Part shown: piece by piece, positions 46,220 through 59,600 of the stretch
Layout of the letters: the number at the start of each line of letters is the position of its first letter
Numbering within the stretch: the first letter of the stretch is position 1
Source of the DNA: Xiphias gladius
Lineage: Eukaryota; Chordata; Actinopteri; Istiophoriformes; Xiphiidae
Reading direction: 5' to 3'
NCBI RefSeq assembly: GCF_016859285.1
Contig: NC_053406.1
Coordinates: forward strand, 13,885,501 to 13,949,500
Length of the DNA: 64,000 nucleotides
Translations under genes and position numbers: made by a program
Notes under the pieces: model-generated
Told to the model about the DNA's origin: nothing
Database searches by the model: none
The model's input: only the letters and a program-made list of their open reading frames with translations

Positions 46220-48101
46220 TTTAATTGGATATTAAAAGTTTTATTTAAGCATTACATTTAAGATATTCTTCGAAATTTTACAAAAATAATCCAAGAAAAT
46301 TATTTTCATTCTGATTTCTTTAATGCAAGTAAATGACTTACATTACTTAGATGACGACTTCCTTCCTCCATACCTCTCACTGCTCCTCTCTGAGTCTGTA
46401 CTTGTGGCCAGTAAGACTGAGCCTGAATTCAAGACAATACAGCCACCACATACTGTACACTGGCAAAAATGGTACATATCCATTTTGGACATAAAATCTT
46501 ACAAAATGATGTTATACATTTACAAAGACATAAATATTACTTTTTTTAAAAACGGTTGTCTTGAGATCCAGCAGCTAGTGGACTGATTTCACTTTGAGAA
46601 ATCATTTTGTCAGATTTCATGGAAAAGGGTTCTGATTTTGGGATGAAGCCATTTATGAGAATAAATGCGATAGAAAAAACCTGAGACTAGACCGTGATGT
46701 TTCTGTTTGTGGGTTTTGGCACAGGAGTTAATGCACGTGCAAAAATACACAGAAAAACTTAACACAACATAACATAAAAACAGACTGACCAGTGAAACAT
46801 TGTAGAGCAACGGCTGGTGACGCGGAAGCAGAGCTTTTACACATCAGCAACACAAATACAGACTTTTTGTGCTGACACTTCAGACTCATTTGCCTAAAGA
46901 CTGGGACAGCATACAGTTTGTCATTGTTTTAACAGTACAAATTCTGCCTTTTCAAAAGGCACGACACATGGCAACCACCGGACACAAAGGCAAGCATTCA
47001 CCTCAGCCACGTTTCAAACAAGTGTTATTTAATACCAGAGCCTGCTGAGGCCCACTGAGATTACTCTGAGCATATTCAATCTAATCCTTATTATCAGTGT
47101 TAACAAGTTTAGTTGACTGTGTATTCTTAAACATTTTTCCTCAGTAATTCCATATCAAGATATGGTACTGCCCCCTTGTGGTCGTCTTCGATATTGAAAT
47201 CAGAGCAGCCTCCAGACAAACAGGTAAGCAGATCTCAGTAAAATACAATTTCCATTTTTAGGGAGTATAAATATCAAAAGGAGCATTCACATCCAGAAAG
47301 TGCACAACACAAACTGCAATGGACCTACCTTTGGGCTTAAAGTAAAAGATAAAAGACGAGAACGATGACACACACGATTTAGAGGTAACTGTTGAGTGAA
47401 TGAGGCACAGACGTCAAAACAGCCAAGCCCTCTAAAAGTGACTGAAATATATGTTCAAACACATTTCTACAACAACCCGCTCATCGTTTCCTTTAAAAAT
47501 TCTGAAAAAAAAAAAAAAATCATCCCATCCTGTCTCTTTGAAGGCCAAATTTTCCTCGTTTCCTCATTTTATTTTTATTTTTTTCATTTTTCATTTAAAT
47601 TTAGTGTCATGTCTGGTTTTTAAGGCCACTTCTCTTCTTCTGTTCAGTAACACTGGTGATTAGGAAGAAAAACTTCATTTGAAAGAAAAATCCAAAGAGT
47701 CAGCTTTATAAGTGCTGGTGTTCAGAATTACACTTTTTCTGCAGTAGTCTGTACAAGTCATATTTCCCATCTAATCTCTTGTGCCACCATTAAAACAGAA
47801 AAATAGTTTTCTTTATAAGGAAAAAGAACAGCATGTACATTCAAGAAATATGTCAGTTATATCAAATTTCTGTCAAATTCAGAAAGCCTTTACAGATCCA
47901 GTAGTACAAATATAGAATTTATGCTTTATATGAGATAATCGGATACAACGTGTGATTCCCTGCAAATCTCATTTGTGTGAGTGTGTGTGCATGTGTACAG
48001 TGTCACTCTGTGCATACTGTGGGTGTCTATATATGTGTATGGATGTATTTGTTCATCTGTGGTGTGTGTGAAGGGGGACAAAGGGGGTCAGTTCTGCTGG
48101 A
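46220..48101 (-). other. slco1c1: Probable slco1c1 3'UTR, about 1.9 kb
   Basis: AT-rich sequence between the slco1c1 stop and a good minus-strand poly(A) signal. It has no exon-like frame that I recognise on either strand. Several nearer minus-strand A/T-rich signals exist (for example around 47560-47580), so shorter forms are possible. Confidence 0.45.
46240..46245 (-). terminator. slco1c1: Candidate slco1c1 polyadenylation signal (AATAAA, minus strand)
   Basis: 'tttatt' on the plus strand reads AATAAA on the minus strand. It lies about 43 bases before the border of the transposon relic, so the transcript would end at the edge of the element. Confidence 0.4.
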
Positions 48102-50643
48102 TCACAGCCGTGTCTCCCTGTCTGTGCGGTTGTCTGATGTTTGTTGTAACTGGTCAGAATTAGAAATCACAAACTCCTCCTTCCTGAGTGCCTCCAGCTC
48201 TGTTCCTCCGTTGGCCAGAGCTCCATGGATGGCATTTTTTTCCTCTTTCTTCAGCTGTCGACTGAGCAGAATGAAGCCCGGGATGCAAATAATGAACGAG
48301 ATAGTCCGCAGGCTCAGTGTCAGGCCAAGGTATGCAATCCTGAGAAGCAAAGGTGTAAATAAAAAAATAAAGATTAGGTTTCTTTTGACAATAGAGGAGG
48401 AGGAATTGAATGGAGGAGAGAAAGGACCGAGGGTTGTTTAGAAAGACAAACAAGGTGGCAGCACAAACATCCATTATTGGGATCAGAGAGGAAGACAAAT
48501 CAGAGTGGTGGACAAATGGAGGAGTTACAGACGACTGATGGATGCCACAGTGGCTCCGTCTACCAGAAGATGGCTAAACCTGATACCAAAGCATCAGGTT
48601 TATTCAATTATTTCTTTATTTATTAATTGAAATTTATTAATTTATATCTGTATTGTTTTAGATATCAGTTGCTAGTTAGTGGGCTACAAATTTTTTGAAG
48701 CCTATATTTATTTACATTTTAGCAAAGTGGTACAATTAAAGTATGCTGAATTACATATTAGAAATTCCTGTTTGTATCATACCCATGGATGTACAGACAG
48801 CTATCGCCAGATTATTTTAATACTGAGGAAAACTTAAAAACTTGATAATTCTCACCTACATCTTGGAGTTATAAAGGAACATCTTTTTTCTGCGATTTAT
48901 ATACTGATTTATGGATGTTTATTGGTGATGGAAGACACCATAATAGTCCACACTGATATCCTTGGGTAGTGCGAGTCACACTGAATCTAAAAATATGTGC
49001 ATCATGTCTGTGTGTTCCGATTTTACGGTTATGACTCCGAGAAAGGAGTACGATGACTTTTAAAGCAAATTGAAGCAATCAGGCGGTAAAGGTTTTAAAG
49101 TACCATAATTGCTTTCATGAGCTGTATGTCACAGTCTCTGAAGCCGTCCCCCTGGGGGACAGGCCTCGTTTGAAAATCTCTGCAGTGTATTTATGTTAAC
49201 ACTTAATGGAGAAAGCCTTCAGCCGAGGTTAAGTAAATCACCATTGCACACATGACAAAAGGTGGCTCATGTTAGCTTGAATGCAATGAGGAACATGTGA
49301 AAGACATGAAAGGAGGTCTGGCAGCTTTGATATGAAGTTTTTCCATTAAGTGTTTCTAGTATTTTATTCATTCTTTGTAGTGCTGTCCGATATAACAGAT
49401 CTGGAGAGAAATGTCAAACATGAAGTAACTTTCAAATCTGTTTCAAAATTTCACATTGTACAAAATGTGTAATGTTCATCAAGTCATAGCCACATAAAAT
49501 CCAAACCTGCAACATAAAACATAAAAAAATCTGAGCCTGCAGTAGACCTGATGTTAAGCCAATCTTATGAATCCTGAAAATGAAAGAAGATCCATAAAAC
49601 ACAGATTGTCATGCATGTGAGCGCTACCTGTATGCAGTGGTGTTGTAGATTCTACAGGCTCCTATGCCTCCACACCTTTTCTGACCCCATTTTAGACATG
49701 TGGTATCAATGATTGCTCCAAAGTAGATGGGTGCTGGGATTCCTGCTATAGGATCACAAACACATTTTCCCAATCACATCCTGAAGAGCTGAAACAACAG
49801 ATTCTGCAAACACTCTTCAGAGCAATCGGAAACATTTTAATTAGGCTCAAACACTGACATTTTAGCAAATACAAGCATTTTGGAGTGTATCTGGTAATTT
49901 GAGTGAGAGGGAAGTATGGAAGAAAGATAGCAAAGTTCTTCAGGTAGATTAGACACCAGGACGACACATTTTCAAGGTTTGCATCGTAGCCCTGGGCAGC
50001 AGGATGGGTTTTAAAGGAGACTTACCAAGGGTACGCGTTGCCAGAGCATGGAAACCCAAGGCCAGAGATTTCAGCTGTGGTTTTATGCACCTGCATGAAG
50101 AAAACGTGAAGACATTTTTCAGGAAATATCAGAAACTGGTTAGCGAATCTCAGCTATGTCTACACAACAAAAGAGAAAAACACATTCCTGGTCAGTTTAC
50201 TCATGTAACTTACTTCTTGATAAAACTAAGTCTTAACTAGTGCAATTAGCAATGTCCAGTTCAGTAAAAACTTACACTATATGTAAGCAATGAATGTTCC
50301 ATGATTTAAAAAAATAACCGCTAAATGTTTTATGAGGTAGAAAATACCTTCAACATGTTTGTTAGAACCTATGGACACATACAACATGTTTTTGTTTAAA
50401 AAAAATGGTGACACTTCTAAACTTCTTGGGGCAATTCTCTGCCTAATCAGTCGTTTCCAAAAGCTATTATAACATACAGCCTCTTTCTGATCTCAGAACT
50501 CACATCTCTGAAAATCAGAGGAATGAAAATGACAAATAAATGAGACAGTAAAATAGTAAAAACACAGCATATAAAGTCATTTCATTCCCGTGAGGCCACT
50601 GCATTCAAACAGGATCAGCTGATATGGCTTTAGGAAATCTTTT

Positions 50644-50674
<31 letters not shown>

Positions 50675-53600
50675 TTATTTGTACACGTGTCATGTTAACC
50701 TCTCAATAGAACCTTTCTATGTGAAAAATATAGCCTGGTATATAGAATGGAAAAAAAAGCAGGGTCGTCTTGCTATCTTGTATCTATGGAAGGTCTGATC
50801 AGTAAGGTGTTAAGTTGAGTGTCAGCCAGCAGAGGATGCTGTGGTGCAGAAGAATACTGTATATCTAGTTCATAATACATGATTTTGGGCTAGGCCACAT
50901 GTATGCTGTATGTATTCCAATGCAATACCTCTGGCAAATTCCTAAAATGTATGCATTTTATTAACAACTATTGTTTCATGTAATTTCTTTAAAAGATAGC
51001 CATTGTTTGTCTGAAGATTCTCAGGATTCTCAGGAAGATTCTTCGGGATATCTCTAAAATAGCGGCCGCTAACCACACTGAATTCTAAGATTTTCGTTTC
51101 ACTCAACAACGTGTGCTTTGTTTGTAGGAAATGATCAAAGCTCATCAAAGCTAATATTACCAATGCTCTCAGGAGCATATCATAGTCAATTACTGTTAGA
51201 AAATCAGCAAGTCAACAAGGCAGCAGTAGGAGTTTTCCACTTTGCATTTGGTAACTGGACAAGTCTCCCTGACCTCATTTGTGAGCAGAGGAACAGAGAT
51301 TGGCCTTCAAGAATTTAAGTGATTTTCAACCGAACGTAACCTCCTACCCATACTATCATATCAAGGGATTTAAACCTCAAGAAATCATATGACTGGAAAC
51401 AGACTATTTTTACACAGGTTGTTTGAAAAAGCCACTGTTTATACATGTGCAAAGAGACACACACAAAAAAAAAACACTAACAAACATGTAACCATTGCCA
51501 ATAACAGTAATGACCCCAATCATTGTCTCTGGATGCTTTGATCCCCATGGAAGCAAAATAATAACATACACTTCCCATGATTCATGGAAATTAGCACATC
51601 AGGCAGGCATAAGGTATTTGAACAATCAAGCACTTACGCGTAAAACTCAAATGTGAGATTTTTTTTTCCCTTTCCGAGTCATTGAATCAAATGAACAAAT
51701 TATGAAAAATGTCACTGAATTTGAACCTGTCACTGAAGGACTAACTTAGTAAACATTTCGAACACTGCTATAAATTTGGCTCATATTAAGTTGAATGTCA
51801 GTTAACAACATTTTTTGGCTGTGAAAGAGTTTCTGAAATCGGCACCAGCTCACACAGCTTCAAATTAAAGTTGCATCAGTAAATCAATTGTGAAATGATT
51901 TGATATCCCAAAGTGAACAAGGGGTATGTGATGGTGAAATCACATTGTGTATAAATGTTGTTGTTTTTTTTGACTTAAATCTGACCTGATGAGAAGCATG
52001 TAGCCTGGTGTCCCCCCGAGGGAGATGATAAAGGAAGTGATGACAGAGAGAGCCAGGAAGTACGGGAACACACTGTCACAGTCGTCCTTGTGAGGACACT
52101 GACCTGTACTGGCCGTAAAGTTACCAGCCACACCGACACAGCTACAGTTAGAGAAGACCTGGAGAGACATGCACAGTCGCACACAAGTGACCATGTATAG
52201 CAGGACAGAGACACACGTATACACACAACAATAAGTACTTACAGTACATACAAACATACAAGTGGAAATGGGTGTGGTGCTGGAGTTTTCAGCGTTTCAT
52301 TTCTTTTTCAGTCAGAAAGGTGTACATACTGAATTGTAATGAGATTTAGGATGGAAAATGACATATTTAATAATTAGATCAGCAGAAAGCGATGCCTCGA
52401 GGATATTACTCTGTAAGCCTTGAGATATTCAAAGTTTTAGAAATCCATAAAGCCAGAGAAGACTGAAAGGATTAAAACCCTGCATATGTTACAGTCATAT
52501 TTTGACATTTTTAACGTGAAAAATAAAAACATATAATTATCTTTTCTGACTTGTTGACAACATTCACAGTCTATGTCAATGCACTACGCGTTGCCTTCTG
52601 TCTCTCGTTGAAACCACTGCTGCAGGATCTGCTGTGTTCTGCCATCACCATTAATCAATTAAAAAAATAAAAGTCAATCATGTGCAGTGGAGCCTGATGT
52701 ACTCTGGTTCCAGAATCACTGAATTGCTGCCCACATCTGAGATTTTCCACAGCAGTTAGAGTCGTGATAATGAAGGGAAACAAAATAGCACTTTAGTCTG
52801 ATTATTAGGCTATGCCTGACAAGGGCTCTCATAGCACTCACATTATCTACAAAGTAGTACAAATTAAAAAAAAAATGTTCCTATGTTAATGCATGTATTG
52901 CTCTGGTTACAGAAATTCCGACAAGACTGAGGAACTGTTTTGTTTTGACTGCAAATTTTAATTGTGAACTCCATTCACTCTCACATTTGAGGATAAATGA
53001 ATGCACATGCATGAACAGGTGGCAGTGTACTTCTCTTCTCAGTAATACATTTTTTAAAAGATGGAACCTGCATCATGTAACAACATTAAACAAAACTTTA
53101 CGGCAACAAAAATGTGTTCAACTAAACTAAGTTGAATTATAGGCATATAATCAGCCAAAGCTATGCTATATACACTGGCCTTTGTTGGAGCCTACACACT
53201 ACTAAGGTATGTACCAGCATAAATTAATTTTCCATGAGCAATATTTTTTATAGTTTGAGTACCTTGTCAACTTACTGTGTTTTTCCCTGAGCCAGCAGAG
53301 CTGGTGCAGCCAGCAAGACAGGGAGAAACATACGTGATACCATTATCTCCACAGACTGGGTCCCAGTCACTCGCTGAACAAAAACAGTCTGAGTTGCAGG
53401 CTGTGTACACTGGATGTTTATCATAAGATATCCTATCCATGCTGAAAGGAAGAGAGCATTTGTTATAGTACTCTTTACATAATTACACCTTTAAATGCTT
53501 AGCATACTTGTAATGTATTTGAAAAATAAATACTTTAGGCTGAAGCAACATTACTAACAGAAACTGTTACACATTTTAATACATTATTTGGGGGGTGGGA

Positions 53601-56600
53601 AAGACAATATACCTTTAAGAGAAAATTGTGTATTTTTTAAAGCTAATGTATCTTTTTCTCATAAATGTCACACATTTTAAAAATAACTTGAAGGAATGAT
53701 GTAGGCAAACTTATTAGTACATGTTATTAATTACCATTTACTTAACCATTGTTGGTGCCAGGGTGGAGGTGAGGTGGGGTTAGGGAATGATGGGATTAAT
53801 AAATAAGTGAGCTCGCTCATTTATGAAATAAACACAGAGTTAATGAGCGTTAGGACATGGAATATTTTATGTACCACAAGCAGTGTTGGGTTTTAATTGT
53901 GTGTGCCAGCATCAGCACGCTCACTGTAGGTTAATTAATTAGCACGTTGTATCAGTCTGGCATCTTTTAATCGGTTTTGTCAGCAGTGTCACTTCAGTTG
54001 CATCTGCTGCTGAACCTCAGTTTTAGGTCTCAGCGGTGCATTGGGCACAGGCAGGGAGTGAGTTATTTTGTTGGTCTGTTATTTTTGGCTGAGTTTAAGC
54101 TTGTGATCACCCACTGGCTACCTACTATGGTGCCAGCTCTGCCTGGATACAGGTCAACATTCTTACTTTTAAAGGGGCTATATGTAAGTTTTTGCTATTG
54201 CTACGTAGCCAACGTTAGCAATAACAGCTGCTTACTTACCAAGAGCTTTGGCCATGTTTGCATTTACAAGAAAAGAGGTTACAATTTGGCGTATGGGCAG
54301 CGCTACTGCTGTATCCACTCATGTTGGACTGAGGGAAGACTGGACGATACAGTGACTCAATATCACAAAGTGATATTATGAGACTAACGGGCTTGGGCTA
54401 GCTGGTTTGCATGCTAACTTCACTAGAGGAAAAGAATTGATAGAAAAAGAAGCAAAACGAGACTTAACATTGGCGTTGCTTACCACCGCTGGAGAAAGCT
54501 CTTGGTGAGTAAAGGAATTAAATTTGTTAATGAACTAACAACGTTTCTTCTAGACTGGTAAGTAAACAGGTGTTAATGCTAACGTTGGCTACGTAGCAAT
54601 AGCAAAAACTTACATATAGCACCTTTAAATCAACTTCTGTCACACATTTTTGTTTTTGATCAAATAAATAAATTCAGTTATTAGTTGCACACCTTACATG
54701 GACCACTTTACTGTCACTACAGCACATTAAAGCCACTCACCTCTAGGCTTGAGTCATGATATAAAACTTGATTAAAAAAAATTACTAGCTGCATTTTGTT
54801 GTTATTTCCAGCCAGTTGTACGCGAATGCAGCAAAGCTGAAACTTGTGCACTTACATTATGTTAAGTAATAATCTGTGTGGTAAAGCACTGTTTGTACTG
54901 TGTTCATTAAATTTGAAATAAGAAATATCTGCACAATAGTCATTAACCCCAACACACCATGTGATCGCTTGTGACTCACCTGTTGTATGAAAGTGTCACC
55001 CCGGCTACCTTTGCATTCTCGCAGCTCATTGCAAAGAACAACAACGACAAGATGTAACCAATCAAAGAAGTGCCAAAGGCAAACTTGGCTGCGCCCATGA
55101 TGTTCAGCTTCAGCCTCTTCATTAGCAGACCTCCAGAAAACATCCCCAGTGCCACAGCGGGGATATTGATCACACCTAAGATTAAGGGAAACAGTGGAAC
55201 ACAGGATCAATATTAACTGAAATGAGATGTTGCTTTAAAGGCTAAATCTGGATTTAAAAAAGGATCGACAATATGATTTCATATTGCCTATCATCTTTCT
55301 GACACTTGCTAATATTGCATGGAAGTAAACTACTGAGACACTCGGAGTAAAAATAAGGCTACACAAATTCCAAATGTCCTTGATCAAAGGACATTTTTTA
55401 CCTTCATTACCTTCATTTACCATCAATGTGAAGACATGGTCTTTTATCTATACCCATGTAATTAGCTCTGGTCACTAATATTGCATTCTCTTTCATATGC
55501 AGGCAGTCTGGTCAGCAAAGGCATCCCCTTTGAGGAGACCACATGAACCTAGATACTTTAATCTTATGTTATCGACTTCGCTAGATATTTTATTCTATAC
55601 ACAAAGCCCTCTCTCACATCGCAGCTGTAGTGGTTAGTTGGCTGAATTAGAACTCCAGCCCAGTCCTCACAACATCTTCTCTCCAAAGGTCTCTTTAGGC
55701 TTCATTTAACAAATGTAAAACACTATAAATTGCCTGGGGGAAAAAATGCTGACCAGTAAATAAACTGACAGGGATTACGGAAAGAAACCCTGTGAATTTA
55801 GAACATGCTAAACGACTAATCTTTACAGTGTACGTTGTGTATATACTTGACACTAAAATTAATGTGAGTAAACTAGGCACATTCAAGAGCTTGTTCTACC
55901 ATACAATGCAAACCAAGCAGAAAGACCCTTCCCTGGGTCTTTTATGTAATGATTTACAGGTTGTAATACACGATTAAATCATGTGACACATAAATGTATT
56001 TATGGAGAGTGTAGCATACCCATCAGAAAGTTGGCCTTTGAAGCGGACTGCCTGAAGTGCTGCTCGATGTACTTGGGCTTGTAGGTGACCATGCCAATGA
56101 GAGAGTTCAGCTGGATGATTGTCACACACAGGTAGATCAGATACACAGGGTGTCCCAGCAGAGTTTGCAGAGTTGGAATAAAGTCTGTAGAGGGATAAAA
56201 ATGTGAGTTGAAACACTCACCTGTCTGCGAATGTTAAATATCTCTGTAATAGTGACCGACTGCAGCAATCTCTAATTACTGCTGTGAAATGAAATTTGTC
56301 TAAATGAAGTAGTGTAAGGAGTACTGCCTTATGACAATAGGAAAAAAGCCCTTATGTATAGAGGTTGATGCACTTATAGCACCATTGTGAATTGTTGTGA
56401 TGGCATACATTTTTTTGTCATAGAAAAATGAGTTAATGTTGGTAATAAATGGTGCAGTCTATGTTTTTCATTCTATAGCCCATTCATTTCCACATATAGG
56501 GGATTTAAACTTATAAAACATTAAAGTCATCAATATTTATGAACACTAATGACGACAGGGACCACTGATGGTAAGCAAAAAAGTTTATTTTTAAACAACT

Positions 56601-59600
56601 GCAAACCTCTAAATCCATTCTCACCTTTGGCCATCTCTATAAAACTAGTATGTTTGTCTGCTGGATACTTGTGCTTCAGAAGGGGAGAGTCTTTAATGAA
56701 ACTCCTCTGCTCTGGTGCGCACTTCTCTGAACCCTGGGGCCGAGATATGGGCAGGGAGCGGGGCAGAAACCAGAATGGAATGGCAGAGAGCAGGGTGATG
56801 ACCCCGGCTATGAGGTAGCCCAGCCACCAGGCCCCCACCCAGCGAGAATCTGCTGGGGTGATGGTGATGGTTTCTGTGTTGGGGGAACAGAGGTTGAGAG
56901 GTTATCAGTGCTTATATAATGCTCGGGTTGCTCACTTAAAATAGGGTGCACATAATAGTGGCTTATGCTGTCTGGTTTAGTGGGACAGTTTGATAGTGTG
57001 ATATGAGGTTTTTGAATAGTTCATCAGGCTCTCTCAAGGCCACTGATCTCTCTACTGGACTGGATACTCAAATAAAAAGGATGCACAGATGAAGCACTGA
57101 GTACATATTCGCCATTAAGGCACAACAGCAGAAGTCACCACAACAGTCCAAACAACCTGTATTTTGTCTCAGTAGTAGGTACTAATCTACGGGTAGCCAT
57201 TTTTAACCAAGCTTTTTTTTTTTTTTTTTTTTAAATCAATCGGTGAAGGTTTTTTTTCTTTGGCTTTATTTATTGGCCTTTGGGCTCACTTCTTATTCGT
57301 CATTCATCTTTCTTCTGATTAGCTTTGTTTTAGATTTGTTATTCACTCTGTTAATTGTAACTAGAACGATCAAAACTAGACAAAAGACATTGGTGTAATA
57401 TGTATTTTGGGAAAACAAAGATATTGAAGTTCTTTTTAAGACAGAGCACCCAAATTGAATTCAGTGCAGGAGAAGTACACTGAATGTAGCTTGACAGAAG
57501 GGTTTGTCCTTCCTCTCCCTTACCTGGCCCCATTCATTAGCTAATTGATGCTCATCCTGCACACCTGCTCTGAGTCTTTGAATTGTGCACACACGGACTG
57601 TGGTCCATTTGTTGTTGTAGCTGATAACATCATCCCTCAGTTTTATGAATGAAAAGACCTTTTTCAGAGCAGAACATTTTAAGTTGTAATGGCATCAAAA
57701 GCACATGTGTTACTAATAACGTTCTATTCGAGTATCCCAGTAAGCCATGACAGTGTGACAGTGAGCCAGCATGAACAATACCAGGAATGAAATAACCATA
57801 TTCTGCCGTTATAAATCATACTATTTTTCACCTGTGCTTTTCCTACTGTGACATGTCAAAAAGTCTACAATGAAAAAGGCCTACTCTACATTTTTGGCCT
57901 TGAGAGAATGTTGCGCTTACTTTAATCATATCTGATACTGATTCATGACCCACTTATAGGTCACTGGAGAGTTATGGAGTTGCTAAGGGACCAATAAATA
58001 TACAGCGCCATGCTGTCATGGATTTGTTTGCTTTACTGCTACACCATAATTGTGTAGCCTAACAATTCATTATTAAATTATGGATGTGTTATAAAATTGA
58101 AAATTAAATCTGACCACAATAAGTGTGGGAAACCCAAAATAGACAAATGGTTTCCCCAACTTATTCTGGTCACTAATATTACAGTGTCTTTTATAGGCAA
58201 ATGTGACAGCACAAACCAAACATTTCTTAGTGCAACAAGTGTTAACTACCTCTCTAAGATGGATAGGCTTCCATATGATTTAAGATGATGGAAGAACAAA
58301 CAAATGTGTTCAACCAAATGTTCTCCAGTACAAATGTTGTTCACATGAGCTCTTTGTGAGTCCATGATGAAAAGCTAAGGTCTGACCTTGAAATTAAAAA
58401 TGCACCCCTGTTTAAACTCACCCATTTTTACAAATCCAATGTCCACATAGATTTTGGCACAAAGGGAGCCTAACAGATAGCCAAACACAGGGCCAACCAC
58501 CGAAATGGTCTGCACACAGCCTAGGATACAATAAACACACCCAGAGAGACACACAACACACAAACTGGTTAGCACTTTAGCTATGTGTATTAAGAACTGA
58601 GATACTGTAAATAACAGAGCTGAGATTTTGCATACATATTGGTTTACACTGGTTTACACTACATTCCTTTTTCCAACCTGTTTTAAACCCTCATGGGTTT
58701 GGGAAAGACTTGCTGATTAAGCATATTCTTTTTCAGTAATACTCATAATCTGCTATTGTAGAAGAGCAAAGATTTACTACCTTGGTCATATTTGAGCATA
58801 ACCCCACTGTTGCACATGGCCAAATATGGTAATATTGTGTTTGCTGCTTCCTGTGGGGGCTGCAACCCAATTTTTGATTATTGATTTATGCAATAAGGAT
58901 GACACATGCTTATTCTTTTAAAGGACTTTTGCCCTTAAATTACCTTACTTTTACCTGTTTTATTGCACTGTGCATTTGACGTTCACTGCTACAGAGCACA
59001 TTTGCTGACAGTTTTGGGGACTTCCAAGCACTCTAAACATGAATCCTGCTTTTTTTTTTTTATTTTAGTCCGTGAGTAGCAGCAATAAGCTTGCCTTTAG
59101 CCTTTGTTTCCCAGCGTGATGGGGATGAAGAGATGGCACTCTTTGTGCCTCTTGAGCTCATTAAATGGTTAAGTTTAGGGAAGATATGTTGGTGATGGCT
59201 GGAAGATGATGTCTCAGCGACATCAATATATGTATGTTCTGCTGAAAACATATTCTAGAGCTCTGAAGTATTTTATCAAGTATTGTGACCTTCGTCTTGT
59301 CTTTGTCGACTGAGCTGCCTGCTGGCCCTGGCTCGGTGCTACACGAGGATCGACAGCCCAAACACGTGCCCGGCCCAAACTGGAGGTTCACAGAACTACA
59401 GGTGGCAACATACAAAGTGTCACGGCTTGATCACTGTGTTTGTACATCTGATGCACAGGCTTCCCTGGTTAACATGGAAACTGACCAATTACAGGATGGC
59501 TACCAGAGACCATATACATTATTTGTTGCTATGACTGTAATTGTTGAGAGCTTCCCTGCTATATCTACTGAACAGTAACAGTCAGAACAGAAAACTTTGC

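Noticed and set aside
53977..54381. 134-codon plus-strand frame
   Set aside because: It spans the left border of the MITE at 54168, mixing unrelated intron and transposon sequence.
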